Shown one piece after another: positions 17,937 through 26,802 of a stretch of 64,000 nucleotides of DNA. Under the pieces are notes generated by a model, which was not told where the DNA came from, did not search any database, and was given only the letters and a program-made list of their open reading frames with translations. The number at the start of each line of letters is the position of its first letter. Positions within the stretch are counted from its first letter, which is position 1. The translations under genes and the position numbers were made by a program. This stretch comes from an uncultured Lentibacter sp. (GTDB lineage Bacteria > Pseudomonadota > Alphaproteobacteria > Rhodobacterales > Rhodobacteraceae): assembly GCA_947497495.1 (NCBI GenBank), contig CANMGT010000001.1:248001-312000 (forward strand), in the 5' to 3' direction.

Positions 17937-18800
17937 TTAGTTTTTAACGGCGTAGGCATCGGTAAAGCCCGACGACTTCACTTTTTTCAGCAACTGGCTC
18001 AGCTCGGACTTGCTTTGCGCAGGCCCGACAATCACCCGCCAGAATGTTTTTCCATTGAGGCTTTGTTTTTTCACGGTCGGAACCATGCCTGCTGTGCGCA
18101 TCGCTGTCGCGGTGTTGTTTGCATTCTTCTCGACGCTGAAAATCCCGAGTTGAACATAGGGTTTGGAAAGCGACGACGTTTTGGGTGCCGCCGGCTTGGC
18201 AACGGGCTTCACAGGCGTCGCTGGCGCCGCATCGGCTGCGTCAATCGCAGCGGCAGCGCTTTTGATCGGATCAAGCGTGGTTTCGGCCACGAACTCGGGC
18301 TCGGCAAGCCCCTGCGCGGCTTGTCCTTCAACCGCGACCTGCTCTTTGCGCAGCGCCGTCACGTTCAGCTCCATAGGCTGTCCGGCCAACATGCCGAGCG
18401 CATCGGCCGCGTCAGAGGAAATCTGCAACCGCGGCCCCGGATTCTCGCGTTCACGGCGAAACAGTGCGCCGACGACAAACTTGTTGTTGGCCTTGTTGCG
18501 AATGATCACCCTCTCAGGCTCTTTCACGTCAGGGTGCGCGGCCCAAACGCCGCCGAGCGAGGGCCGCCCGTCCCAGAGGCCCGCCTCGGACACCTGAAAC
18601 ACCTCAGGCGCTTCAACGTCGCGCTCAACCGTCTTTTGCCCTGCATTTACAGGTGCCGCAGCGCTCTCTTCAGCCTGTTTGGGCTTGAAAAGTGCAAATT
18701 CGCCGCCCTCTTCGCAGGCTGTCAGCATCAAAACGGCGCCCAGAGCCAAGCCCAGACGCGCAGCTGTTCGCGTAGTCGGTTTTGAGAAATTCGTTTGCAT
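17937..18800 (-). CDS. SPOR-domain lipoprotein (RlpA/septal-ring type)
   Basis: The start at 18800 gives 287 residues with a lipoprotein signal sequence whose lipobox LTAC lies near residues 26-29. A longer frame to 18875 would bury this signal peptide, so I prefer the shorter start. A DPBB-like central region (about 80-160; WAAHPDVKEPERV, PGPRLQISSDAADALGM) suggests an RlpA-like fold. The C-terminal ~75 residues form a SPOR domain (YVQLGIFSVEKNANNTA to the end), which binds glycan strands at the division septum. It is transcribed with the downstream D,D-carboxypeptidase. Confidence 0.85.
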   Translation of the reverse strand: MQTNFSKPTTRTAARLGLALGAVLMLTACEEGGEFALFKPKQAEESAAAPVNAGQKTVERDVEAPEVFQVSEAGLWDGRPSLGGVWAAHPDVKEPERVIIRNKANNKFVVGALFRRERENPGPRLQISSDAADALGMLAGQPMELNVTALRKEQVAVEGQAAQGLAEPEFVAETTLDPIKSAAAAIDAADAAPATPVKPVAKPAAPKTSSLSKPYVQLGIFSVEKNANNTATAMRTAGMVPTVKKQSLNGKTFWRVIVGPAQSKSELSQLLKKVKSSGFTDAYAVKN

Positions 18801-19060
18801 TTCGTTCACTGCCCATTTTTCACCAGCGTCACTAATATCGGCTCGTGCTGCTTCATTTCTTGCGTTTTGTGCCACGCATTTAGAGTGAGTTTAGCCATTT
18901 GAGACGCACATGAAAAGTCTGGCCTTGAGAATCGGCGTATTTTCGTCACCGGCTTAGCTGCGTGCTGCGGACACTCGCAGGCAACGTGCGAAAAAATATC
19001 GCCATTTTGCACAAATTTGTGGTTTCCCCCGCTGCAAACACGCGCTAAGAGAACGGCGTC

Positions 19061-19150
19061 GGAGGAGTGGCAGAGTGGTTGAATGCACCGGTCTTGAAAA
19101 CCGACGAGGGTTAACGCCCTCCGTGGGTTCGAATCCCACCTCCTCCGCCA
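19061..19150 (+). tRNA. tRNA-Ser(UGA)
   Basis: A 90-base gene with acceptor stem GGAGGAG/CTCCTCC, an encoded CCA at 19148-19150, a long variable arm (GAGGGTTAACGCCCTC) typical of class II tRNA-Ser, and T-loop GGTTCGAATCC. The anticodon loop CTTGAAA gives anticodon TGA, which reads UCA and related serine codons. Confidence 0.97.
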
Positions 19151-19176
19151 CTAACACTTTTGGTTAGGTTTGAATG

Positions 19177-19199
19177 GGTCGCCTTGGGCGGCCTTTTTC
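19177..19199 (+). terminator. Terminator downstream of tRNA-Ser
   Basis: The stem GGTCGCC (19177-19183) / GGCGGCC (19187-19193), with one G-T pair, is followed by TTTTT. It lies 27 bases after the tRNA CCA end. Confidence 0.75.
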
Positions 19200-19240
19200 T
19201 TGTTTAGCGCTAGGCAGAGCAGGCTCTTGTGTTTGAAGCA

Positions 19241-19669
19241 CTAGCCAAGCTTTTCGATCGCCCACGCCAGCCCGTCAAGATAGCCTTGCACCCCGCGCCC
19301 GACGATAACTTCATCGGCGCGCAGGCTGACATAGGAGTGGTGGCGAAACTTCTCGCGCTTGTGCACATCCGAGATATGCACCTCAACGACAGGGCCCTCA
19401 AACGCGCTCAGCGCGTCGAGGATGGCAACGGAAGTATGCGTGTAGGCGGCCGGGTTGATGACAATCGCATCAGCTTTGTCGCGGGCCTCCTGTATCCAGT
19501 CAACGAGAACGCCCTCATGGTTTGACTGGCGAAACTCGATCTTTGCATCTGTCGCGGCCGTCCGGCACATCGCCTCGACATCGGCCAATGTGTCGTGCCC
19601 ATAAATTTCGGGCTCGCGCTTGCCAAGCAAGTTAAGGTTCGGGCCGTTCAGAATGTAGATCGTACTCAT
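19241..19669 (-). CDS. aroQ: Type II 3-dehydroquinate dehydratase AroQ
   Basis: A 142-residue enzyme that converts 3-dehydroquinate to 3-dehydroshikimate in the shikimate pathway, normally a dodecamer. The active-site loop [17 protein letters not shown] (8-24) holds the catalytic Arg and Tyr, and the later [15 protein letters not shown] is the conserved His/Arg region. The frame is open to 19768, but the ATG at 19669 has AGGACG upstream and begins the family N-terminus. The leader overlaps a terminator of the upstream gene, so aroQ probably has its own promoter. Confidence 0.95.
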   Translation of the reverse strand: MSTIYILNGPNLNLLGKREPEIYGHDTLADVEAMCRTAATDAKIEFRQSNHEGVLVDWIQEARDKADAIVINPAAYTHTSVAILDALSAFEGPVVEVHISDVHKREKFRHHSYVSLRADEVIVGRGVQGYLDGLAWAIEKLG

Positions 19670-19726
19670 GTTGCTACGTCCTTTGGTTTGGACGTGACTG
19701 TCGTGTGAAAACACGAACAGCGCAAC

Positions 19727-19757
19727 AAAAAAGGCCCCCGCAAAACCTGCGAGGGCC
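19727..19757 (-). terminator. Rho-independent terminator of the Kbp-like gene (minus strand)
   Basis: Read on the minus strand, the arms GGCCCTCGC and GCGGGGGCC (plus 19749-19757 and 19733-19741) flank a 7-base loop and are followed by TTTTTT (plus 19727-19732). It lies 24 bases after the stop of the BON-LysM gene. A further small hairpin with GAAA loop (arms TCGTGT 19701-19706 / ACACGA 19711-19716) sits between it and aroQ. Confidence 0.85.
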
Positions 19758-19780
19758 TCTCTTGTCAAATCGACCTGAAC

Positions 19781-20197
19781 TTAGGCTTTCGCGTCCTGTG
19801 GGATGCGGAGAACCTGGCCCGGGTAGATTTTGTCCGGGTCCGAAAGCATAGGCTTGTTGGCTTCAAAAATTTCCATGTAGCGCGCGCCCGAGCCCAGCGC
19901 TTTTTCCGATACAGCCCAGAGCGTGTCGCCCTTTTCAACGGTGTGGAAGGCCGCGTCGCCCGCGTCGTCTTCCACTTCGGCTACGCCTTCGACGTTGCCA
20001 ACCGCCAAAATAACTTTCTCGCGCATTTCTTCGGAAACGGCGTTGCCTTTGACAACGACTTTGTCGCCTTCGATGCTGATGTCGAGACCTTCGGCGTCAA
20101 GGCCTAGGTCTGCGACTTCTTTTTGCAAGTCGGCGGCTGTTGGCTCTTCGCTCTTAAGACGTTTGCCCGAGCGTTTGAAAAAACTGAAAAGACCCAT
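19781..20197 (-). CDS. BON-LysM protein, Kbp (YgaU)-like
   Basis: A 138-residue cytoplasmic or periplasmic small protein. A short N-terminus MGLFSFFKRSG is followed by a BON domain (about 20-75; VVVKGNAV, ILAVGNVEGVAEVED) and a LysM domain (about 85-136; HTVEKGDTLWAVSEKALG, IFEANKPMLSDPDKIYPGQVLRIP). This is the same architecture and nearly the same end sequence as E. coli Kbp, a potassium-binding protein. ATG 20197 has GGGAG upstream and is preferred over an upstream in-frame GTG-type start. Confidence 0.9.
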   Translation of the reverse strand: MGLFSFFKRSGKRLKSEEPTAADLQKEVADLGLDAEGLDISIEGDKVVVKGNAVSEEMREKVILAVGNVEGVAEVEDDAGDAAFHTVEKGDTLWAVSEKALGSGARYMEIFEANKPMLSDPDKIYPGQVLRIPQDAKA

Positions 20198-20263
20198 GAT
20201 TATTCTCCCATATGTGTCATTGCGCACAGTTTCCACCAAGTACTGCGCCGGAACAAGGGGAAA

Positions 20264-22069
20264 TTAGGCCGCCCCTGCCCCCTCACCTGCGCCTTGGGTG
20301 AACTGAAGCCGCGCCAACTCGGCGTACAGGCCGTTCTGGGCAACCAGTGTCTCATGTGTGCCCTGAGCAACGATCCGGCCTCCGTCCATAACGATGATGC
20401 GGTCAGCCTTTTTCACGGTTGCGAGCCTATGCGCCACGATGAGCGTCGTGCGGTTCTCCGACAGGGTTTCAACGGCTTGTTGCACGGCCTTTTCACTGGC
20501 CGCATCAAGCGCCGATGTGGCCTCGTCGAGCAGCAAAATAGAGGCGTCTCGCAGGATTGCTCGCGCGATGGCAACGCGCTGTTTTTGCCCGCCCGACAGC
20601 ATCACGCCGCGCTCACCAAGCTTGGTGTCATACCCCGCGGGCAAGGCGCTTAAAAAGTCATCAGCCGCAGCCGCAGCAGCCGCGGATCTCACCTCTGCGT
20701 CGGTTGCATCAGGCCGCCCGAAGCGAATGTTTTCCAGCGCCGTGCCTGCAAAAATAACCGGGTCTTGGGCAACAACCGCGATCTGCTGGCGGAAATCGTC
20801 GCGGCGCATATCGCGCAGGCCCACGCCGTCCAGCGTGATCCGTCCTTCGGCAGGGTCATAGAACCGCTGGAGGAGCTGCATCATCGTGGTTTTTCCTGCC
20901 CCTGAAGGGCCAACAAGCGCCACGGTTTCGCCGGGTGTAATCGTGAGATCAATGTCTGACAGCGTAAGCCTGTCCGGCCGCGAAGGATAGCGAAAGCCAA
21001 CCCCCTCAAAGGCGACAGCGCCGCTCAAAGGCTTCGGGCAAGCGACAGGCGTTTCAGGGTCGTTCACGGTGTCTGTGGCTTTAAGCAACTCCACGAGACG
21101 CTCCGTAGCGCCAGCTGCGCGTTGCAACTCCCCCCAAACTTCTGACAGGGCAGCGACAGCGCCCGCAACCATGATCGCATAGATCACGAACTGCACAAGC
21201 GCGCCCGAGCTCATGGCCTCTGCACGCACGTCTCGCGCGCCGATCCAAAGCACGCCAACGACGCCTGCAAAGACAAGGAACATGACAGCGACAGTCATAG
21301 CTGCCCGCACCGTGATGCGGCGGCGGGCCACATCAAAGGCACTTTCAGTGACCGCGCTGAAGTTGTCGCGCGACGTGTTCTCTTGCGCATAGGACTGGAC
21401 TGTTTGCACGGCCCCCAGCGCCTCCGAGGCTTGCCCCGAGCTGGCTGCGATCCAGTCCTGGTTTTCACGACTGAGCGCGCGGAGTTTGCGGCCCAATGTC
21501 AGGATGGGAATAACAACCAGCGGCACGATCAACAGCACGAGTCCCGTGAGCTTGGCCGAGGTGAACAGCATAAGAACCATCCCGCCAAGGAAGATCAGCA
21601 CATTGCGCAGCGCCACGGAAACAGACGAGCCGATCACCGACTGGATCAGCGTTGTATCTGTCGTGATCCGGCTAAGAATTTCGCCTGTCATGAGCGTTTC
21701 GTAAAACGCCGGGCTAAGGCCGATAACGCGGCCAAACACAGCCTTGCGAATATCCGCGACAACGCGCTCGCCCAACCGAGTGACCAGCGCATAACGCAGC
21801 CCTGTGCCCAGCGCGAGCAAAGCGGCCACGCCGATTGCCGCGACAAAGTAGAGGTCAAGAATCTCTTGAGCTTCAACGTTGAAATTGTCGATCACACGGC
21901 GCACAGCCAAAGGCAGCGTCAAAGACAGGCAGGCCGTTAAAACGAGCGCCATAAAAGAGAACACAACCAAGTGCTTATAGGGCGCTAGAAAGGGGAACAA
22001 CTCGCGCAGCGCGCCAACTTGTTTTGAGGCTTCGCGCTCGCCCGTTTCGCTTTTTACTTGATCAGCCAT
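20264..22069 (-). CDS. ABC exporter, transmembrane plus ATP-binding half-transporter (MsbA-related)
   Basis: A 601-residue half-transporter with an ABC type-1 membrane domain (about 35-310, six helices) and a nucleotide-binding domain. Walker A is GPSGAGKTT (near 385), the signature LSGGQKQRVAIARA near 490, Walker B SILLLDEATSALD near 512 and the switch His in VAHRLATV. The overall style is the MsbA-related subgroup (TIGR02204 type). It is expected to work as a homodimer exporting lipid or a hydrophobic compound; the substrate is not determined. Confidence 0.9.
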   Translation of the reverse strand: MADQVKSETGEREASKQVGALRELFPFLAPYKHLVVFSFMALVLTACLSLTLPLAVRRVIDNFNVEAQEILDLYFVAAIGVAALLALGTGLRYALVTRLGERVVADIRKAVFGRVIGLSPAFYETLMTGEILSRITTDTTLIQSVIGSSVSVALRNVLIFLGGMVLMLFTSAKLTGLVLLIVPLVVIPILTLGRKLRALSRENQDWIAASSGQASEALGAVQTVQSYAQENTSRDNFSAVTESAFDVARRRITVRAAMTVAVMFLVFAGVVGVLWIGARDVRAEAMSSGALVQFVIYAIMVAGAVAALSEVWGELQRAAGATERLVELLKATDTVNDPETPVACPKPLSGAVAFEGVGFRYPSRPDRLTLSDIDLTITPGETVALVGPSGAGKTTMMQLLQRFYDPAEGRITLDGVGLRDMRRDDFRQQIAVVAQDPVIFAGTALENIRFGRPDATDAEVRSAAAAAAADDFLSALPAGYDTKLGERGVMLSGGQKQRVAIARAILRDASILLLDEATSALDAASEKAVQQAVETLSENRTTLIVAHRLATVKKADRIIVMDGGRIVAQGTHETLVAQNGLYAELARLQFTQGAGEGAGAA

Positions 22070-22200
22070 GTTCTTCCCAACGCAGTATTTGCGGGCTTTT
22101 TGGCTGCAAGGGCCGCAAAGTTCAAGCTCCGTATTGCCGCTGTTGAATGTGAGCAGGCCTCAAAAGCCGCGAAAGGGCTGTAAAACATGTGGGGAAAGCT

Positions 22201-22274
22201 TGGAGCGGGTGGCGGGAATCGAACCCGCGTCATTAGCTTGGAAGGCTAAGGTCTTACCACTACACAACACCCGC
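22201..22274 (-). tRNA. tRNA-Gly(UCC)
   Basis: A 74-base gene on the minus strand with acceptor stem GCGGGTG/CACCCGC, anticodon stem TTAGC/GCTAA around the loop CTTCCAA (anticodon TCC), T-loop GGTTCGATTCC and encoded CCA. It reads GGA and probably GGG glycine codons. Confidence 0.97.
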
Positions 22275-22366
22275 GCAGTGAGGATCGACATATTTCATGG
22301 ATTTCACATCGTCAAGGCATCGATATGACGCTTGGCCAGCCGTAGGCGGCTTGAAGGCAAATAACG

Positions 22367-22379
22367 GCCCGAACCGGGC
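22367..22379 (-). terminator. Hairpin downstream of the Hint-domain gene
   Basis: The arms GCCCG (22367-22371) and CGGGC (22375-22379) have a 3-base loop. On the minus strand this falls about 60 bases after the stop at 22438 and is followed by CGTTATTTG. It is a compact GC stem with a weak T-run. The remainder of the 22275-22437 gap shows no gene. Confidence 0.4.
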
Positions 22380-22437
22380 TTTCATGCTGAGGCAGCAATC
22401 GCGCCAGATCTTCGCAGGGTAACAATATCAAAAGGCG

Positions 22438-23442
22438 CTATCTAAAAGTCAGAGCGTGCCTTTTTGCTTCCTGAACGCGCAGAATTGGAGCGGCCGCGAT
22501 CTCTGAATCGTCGATTTCTCCCAAGAAATCCCGCCCGAAAATTTCTTCTAGCTCAAAGCGGCATTTTCTCGGGATTGTTTGCAACGCCAAACGGCCAGGA
22601 AATAGGCTTTCTGTCAGCGTGCCGTTTGCAAGGACAATCTCATGCCTGGAGAATACGAGATGAAAATAGGCCACTGTGCGCTTGCCGCGCGCGACACGCA
22701 CCCCCCTGCGCGCGGTCAGAGCCTTGGCTGGCACCAACACGGTGTCTCCGGCTTCTGTTGTTACCAACATCCTGTGCTGAGGCGAGACAGAAAGCCTTTG
22801 CTTTGGCCGCCCGGGGCCAAGGGAGTCTGGTGCAAAAATGATAGGCTTTAACTTTTCGGAAGCGATACTGAAATTGAGCGTTCTAGAAATGATATACTGG
22901 ATTTTCTGAAACCCGTTGTCGCGCGTCCAGACAGGATCACCGATCTTGAGGTTCTCGACGGGAACGCCGCCTGCTGGGGTCTGGATCATCGTGTCGGCGA
23001 CGAAGCAGACCACGTTGACCTCGTTGTCAGTGGTCGAGACGAGTGTCGCGTCAGAGCCTGCCACGTCGTTGAGGCCGCCGGTGCGTATCTCGGCGACATC
23101 CATGTCGCCATAGCTGTCGTTCGGGATTATGAAATGCCGGACATCCGTGCCGTTCGACACGGTCAGAAAGATGACGTCAAGATTACTTTCTGATTGGGGA
23201 TTGAAACTTAGGTCAGTGCCGTCCCCAAGTGTAAAGCGCCCGCTGCTGAATGGCTCTTGAATATGGTCGATTGTGTAAGGCACGCCACCGATCAGGATTG
23301 TGTCCCCTTCATCGAACTCACCATCGTTCAAGTCGGCTGAATCGACATTGTCAACAACGCCGAGAAGGTTTCCCGCGGCTGTCGAGTAAGTTGTATCCTC
23401 GCTGATGCTCGTTACTTCGAAAAGGTCGAATATCGTTGCCAT
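22438..23442 (-). CDS. Hint (Hedgehog/intein) domain-containing protein
   Basis: A 334-residue protein. Residues 1-140 form a Gly/Asp-rich beta-type region with no family I recognise. A Hint_2-type domain starts at Cys146 in CFVADTMIQTPAGGVPVENL and continues through KIGDPVWTRDNG, LSVSPQHRMLV (block B-like His near 222), HLVFSRHEIVLANGTLTES and LFPGRLAL. Such bacterial Hint proteins are common in marine Rhodobacteraceae, often secreted by type I systems, and can self-cleave at the Cys. No C-terminal extein follows, so classic splicing is unlikely. It lies alone next to tRNA-Gly with its own hairpin. Confidence 0.85.
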   Translation of the reverse strand: MATIFDLFEVTSISEDTTYSTAAGNLLGVVDNVDSADLNDGEFDEGDTILIGGVPYTIDHIQEPFSSGRFTLGDGTDLSFNPQSESNLDVIFLTVSNGTDVRHFIIPNDSYGDMDVAEIRTGGLNDVAGSDATLVSTTDNEVNVVCFVADTMIQTPAGGVPVENLKIGDPVWTRDNGFQKIQYIISRTLNFSIASEKLKPIIFAPDSLGPGRPKQRLSVSPQHRMLVTTEAGDTVLVPAKALTARRGVRVARGKRTVAYFHLVFSRHEIVLANGTLTESLFPGRLALQTIPRKCRFELEEIFGRDFLGEIDDSEIAAAPILRVQEAKRHALTFR

Positions 23443-23845
23443 TGCAGTCGTTTTCCCAGAGGCCGCAAACCAACAAATTAGCTGTCAAATATGGAACAAT
23501 GGTGGACAAAATGCAGGACGTTTGGCCAAACAACCGGCAGACGCCGTAAGGCAAAATATCGAATCCGGCAAACGAAGTATTACTTCTTTCACAGGGGCTT
23601 TGGGTTTGCAGCACTGGCACGATACCGGCACGATCAAGCCTTGATCGCTCAGGTGCTTGACGTCAGCATCTTTGGCGGCAGCTTTGATGCAACAATCAGC
23701 GTCAAGAACTGCAAAGCGCCTGATTGCTTTCAAGTTGAGCGCTTGATGGTTTTCGAACAGCCTGCAGGAGACATGCCCGATATTCATTCTTGTCTGCCGC
23801 CGAGGAATGAGCCAGTTAGAAGTTGGCAATATAGGATTTAGGCAA
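23443..23845. other. Gene-free region between Hint gene and PLP enzyme gene
   Basis: About 400 bases separate two divergent genes. Frames of 114-116 codons exist on both strands, but none has a ribosome-binding site or a recognisable family, and they cover each other. The region presumably carries both promoters. I see no strong hairpin, tRNA or repeat in it. Confidence 0.5.
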
Positions 23846-25006
23846 ATGAGCGATCAAAGCAACCGCAAGCAGTCAATCACCACGCGCGTCGCACAGGCGC
23901 TCCACTTCGTTGAAGCCGAGACAGGCGCAGTTGTGCCCGCGATCCAGCCTGCCGCCACATATGCCCGTGACGAAAACTACGAAGTGCGCAAGCCTTACTG
24001 GTATCGCCGCGATGGCAGCCAGACCACGTCACACGCCGAAGCCATCATCGCCGAACTTGAAAATGCGTCTGACTCGATGCTGTTCTCCTCGGGCATGTCG
24101 GCTTGCACAGCGGTGATAGAGCATCTGCCAACCGGCGCGCATGTTGTTGTTCCCAAGGTGATGTATCACGGCGTTCTGATGCAAATCCAAAGGTATGAGC
24201 AGAACAAGCGCATCACCGTGAGTTCCTACACGGCGGGCAACCTTGAAGAGCTTGCCGCTGCCGTGAAGCAAGGCGAGACGCAGCTTGTCTGGGTGGAGAC
24301 ACCCAACAACCCGAACTGGGAAGTAACAGACATAGCCGCCGCCGCAGAGATAGCCCATGCCGCTGGCGCCAAACTGCTGGCCGATTGCACAGCTACGCCC
24401 CCGTCGATGACCCGAGCACTTGATCTGGGCGCTGACTATTCGTTCCACTCGGCCACCAAGTATCTCAACGGGCATTCCGACATCACAGCAGGTGTCTTGT
24501 CGGTCAAAGAAACGGGCCAAAGCTGGGAAGACATCGCGTTGATCCGCAAGCTCCAAGGCACTGTGTTGCAATCGCAAGATGCCTGGCTCTTGATCCGCGG
24601 CATGCGCACGCTCTTCTTGCGGGTTGAGCGCGCCTGCAAAAATGCGATGGCGATTGCAACACATCTTGAAGGCCACCCGCATGTCGAGAAGGTTCACTAT
24701 CCGGGCCTTGCCTCCGATCCGGGGCACAGCGTTGCGAAGCGTCAGACAGGTGGGCAGTTCGGCGGCATGTTGTCGATCATTGTCAAAGGCAGCGAGCAAA
24801 CCGCTGTTGACGTAACCCGCTTTTGCGAGTTGTTTTACCCCGCGACTTCGCTTGGCGGCGTTGAAAGCCTGATAGAACACCGCAAGACAGTGTCCGGTGA
24901 AGGCTTTCCCGTTCACCCGCGTCTGCTGCGCCTGTCCATCGGCATCGAAGACGCGGATGATTTGATCTATGACTTGGAACAGGCCCTGACACGCGCCTGC
25001 ACATAA
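23846..25006 (+). CDS. Cys/Met-metabolism PLP-dependent enzyme (cystathionine gamma-synthase/beta-lyase family)
   Basis: A 386-residue fold-type I PLP enzyme. It has FSSGMSACTAVIEHL near residue 77, the phosphate-binding VVPKVMYHGV, WVETPNNPNWEVTDI (about 150) and the Schiff-base lysine in FHSATKYLNGHSD (about 210). The C-terminal FYPATSLGGVESLIEH binds the substrate carboxylate. It could be cystathionine beta-lyase (MetC), gamma-synthase or a related lyase; the sequence alone does not settle which. The ATG at 23846 begins the conserved part; a start 13 codons earlier is less likely. It converges on ureG with only three bases between stops. Confidence 0.87.
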   Translation: MSDQSNRKQSITTRVAQALHFVEAETGAVVPAIQPAATYARDENYEVRKPYWYRRDGSQTTSHAEAIIAELENASDSMLFSSGMSACTAVIEHLPTGAHVVVPKVMYHGVLMQIQRYEQNKRITVSSYTAGNLEELAAAVKQGETQLVWVETPNNPNWEVTDIAAAAEIAHAAGAKLLADCTATPPSMTRALDLGADYSFHSATKYLNGHSDITAGVLSVKETGQSWEDIALIRKLQGTVLQSQDAWLLIRGMRTLFLRVERACKNAMAIATHLEGHPHVEKVHYPGLASDPGHSVAKRQTGGQFGGMLSIIVKGSEQTAVDVTRFCELFYPATSLGGVESLIEHRKTVSGEGFPVHPRLLRLSIGIEDADDLIYDLEQALTRACT

Positions 25007-25009
25007 GCG

Positions 25010-25672
25010 TTAGGCGCTGGCAAGGCTTCCCAGATAGGCGCTCACGTTGACGCCGCCAACATCGGCAAGATACCTGACTACGTCACGCACGCCTTCGTCT
25101 TGTTTGAGCACACAGAAGACTGTCGGCAAATCAGGCCGCATTGTCTTGCTGTCACGCGCCATCACCTCGAGCGATGCGCCGACATATGGGGCGAGGTCGG
25201 TTTTGTTGATGACAAGAATGTCTGACTTGGTGATCGCTGGCCCGCCCTTTCGGGGGATCTCCTCACCCGCAGCTACGTCGATCACGTAGAGCGTCACATC
25301 AGCGAGCTCGGGGCTGAACGTGGCCGACAGGTTGTCGCCGCCGCTTTCGATCAGGACGATCTCGACATCAGGATGGCGCGCGACCATTTCGGCGACAGCC
25401 GCAAGGTTGATAGAAGCATCTTCGCGGATCGCCGTGTGCGGGCAGCCACCCGTTTCAACGCCGATGATCCGGTCTTGCGGGAGCACCTGCATCCGCATCA
25501 GGGCCTCCGCGTCTTCCTGCGTATAGATGTCGTTGGTGATGACGCCGATAGAATGTGTGGCGCTCAAGGCACGGCACAATGCAGCCGTGAGCGTGGTCTT
25601 GCCAGCGCCAACGGGCCCGCCGATCCCGACGCGCAAGGGGCCGTTGGAAACTGTGCCTTTTGAGACTGTCAT
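25010..25672 (-). CDS. ureG: Urease accessory GTPase UreG
   Basis: A 220-residue SIMIBI GTPase that powers nickel delivery to urease. The P-loop [10 protein letters not shown] lies at about 19-28, the invariant metal-binding CPH motif in [13 protein letters not shown] near residue 75, ESGGDNL near 110 and the guanine motif NKTDL near 158. It is the last gene of the operon and its start overlaps the ureF stop. Confidence 0.97.
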   Translation of the reverse strand: MTVSKGTVSNGPLRVGIGGPVGAGKTTLTAALCRALSATHSIGVITNDIYTQEDAEALMRMQVLPQDRIIGVETGGCPHTAIREDASINLAAVAEMVARHPDVEIVLIESGGDNLSATFSPELADVTLYVIDVAAGEEIPRKGGPAITKSDILVINKTDLAPYVGASLEVMARDSKTMRPDLPTVFCVLKQDEGVRDVVRYLADVGGVNVSAYLGSLASA

Positions 25673-26310
25673 GTTCGGAATATCCTTGAGTATTGGGTTT
25701 CGTGTTTCATCGCCGCGATGTCGCCCATGAAGGCCGTTGAAGACAGGTCATCCAAGCTTCCGGCTTCGGCGCTTTGGGCGATTTCTATGCACAGTGGCGT
25801 CAGCGCTTTGATAAGGCGCTGGCCTTCTGTTTGCCCTACCGGAACAAGCCGCATACCAGCAGCGGTTAAGTTTGAAACGAAGGCTTGCAAATAGATCGTC
25901 AGGGTCAAATCAAGCGGCAGCTCTTGTAGGCGCGCGGCATGCCCGACAGCGACAGGATATGTGAGGCTCGGCATGCTTAAACTCCAGATATCGCTGGTCG
26001 CGCGGGCGAAAGCTTCCCCTTGCAAGACAGTTTCTTTAAGGCGCTCGGCGGAAGCCGAAAAAGCCCGCGCTGTCATGTCGGTATCGCTCGGGTCATCGGC
26101 GCGGTAAGCCGCTGCGAGAAACAGTGCGTCGGCCTGTCCAGCACCAAAGCGCAGGATGGTCTCAAGCCATTCATTTAGGCTATGATGGCTGGTTACTTGC
26201 TTGCTTTCCACCGCCCACTCAAGCCCATGACTGTAAGCAAAAGCACCGACCGGATAGGCCGGCGAAAGCCATTGAGTAAGTGTGAGAACATGCTCAGTGT
26301 GCGTGGTCAT
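25669..26310 (-). CDS. ureF: Urease accessory protein UreF
   Basis: A 213-residue helical protein that scaffolds UreD and UreG during activation of the urease metallocentre. The N-terminus contains [21 protein letters not shown] (about 10-30; only the pattern matters), with the UreF hallmark SP-x-[FY]-P-x-G-[AG]-[FY]-x-[FY]-SHGLE. The frame is open 52 codons upstream, but that part is antisense to the His-rich tail of ureE. ATG 26310 is the family start and overlaps ureE by 17 bases. Confidence 0.95.
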   Translation of the reverse strand: MTTHTEHVLTLTQWLSPAYPVGAFAYSHGLEWAVESKQVTSHHSLNEWLETILRFGAGQADALFLAAAYRADDPSDTDMTARAFSASAERLKETVLQGEAFARATSDIWSLSMPSLTYPVAVGHAARLQELPLDLTLTIYLQAFVSNLTAAGMRLVPVGQTEGQRLIKALTPLCIEIAQSAEAGSLDDLSSTAFMGDIAAMKHETQYSRIFRT

Positions 26311-26794
26311 GTGGATGATCGTGCTCGTGGTGATTGTGAGTTGCCGAATGGTCGTGCCCATGGGTGCGGCCATGCCCGTAAGCGCCGCCTTCAGGCACGA
26401 ACCTCTCGCTGATCTCGCGCGTCTGCGCGCCGATCTGGTGCAGCATATCGCCGATGACCTTGTCACGCTGGATCACCAGCCGCTCCGCCTCGATCTGACA
26501 GGGCGTGTGGCGGTTGCCGATGTGCCACGCGATGCGGGCAAGCCCGTCGCCCGTGACTTCAAGCAAGTCTTCCCGCGCCGCGACCACTTCGACAAGTGCG
26601 CCTGTCTCAAGCTCGAACGCATCGCCATGATCGAGCGAGGTGGCGTGCTCAAGATCAACCAGAAAGCGCGTGCCTTTGGTTGTCATAAGCACTTTGCGGC
26701 GCAAAAATCGCGCATCATAAGTGAGTTCGACGGTGTCATGCGGTTGGGCCCAGTGGCCAGCGCGGATGATTTTTTGACAGATCGGTTGGTCCAT
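26294..26794 (-). CDS. ureE: Urease nickel metallochaperone UreE with long His tail
   Basis: A 166-residue nickel chaperone with an N-terminal peptide-binding domain (about 1-75) and a metal-binding domain (about 80-145; WHIGNRHTPCQIE carries the conserved His). The final 27 residues contain 12 histidines, a nickel-storing tail like that of Klebsiella UreE. The tail-coding bases overlap the ureF start. It follows ureC by 8 bases. Confidence 0.95.
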   Translation of the reverse strand: MDQPICQKIIRAGHWAQPHDTVELTYDARFLRRKVLMTTKGTRFLVDLEHATSLDHGDAFELETGALVEVVAAREDLLEVTGDGLARIAWHIGNRHTPCQIEAERLVIQRDKVIGDMLHQIGAQTREISERFVPEGGAYGHGRTHGHDHSATHNHHEHDHPHDHAH

Positions 26795-26802
26795 TTACCC
26801 TC

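Noticed and set aside
19061..19150. tRNA-Ser as an integration site
   Set aside because: No integrase and no direct repeat of the tRNA 3' end were seen nearby, and the flanking genes are housekeeping.
23485..23841. Frames of 114-116 codons on both strands of the gap before the PLP enzyme
   Set aside because: They mirror each other, have no recognisable family, and neither has a ribosome-binding site.
22201..23845. tRNA-Gly with the Hint gene as a small acquired island
   Set aside because: No repeat of the tRNA end and no mobility gene. A lone gene beside a tRNA is not enough.
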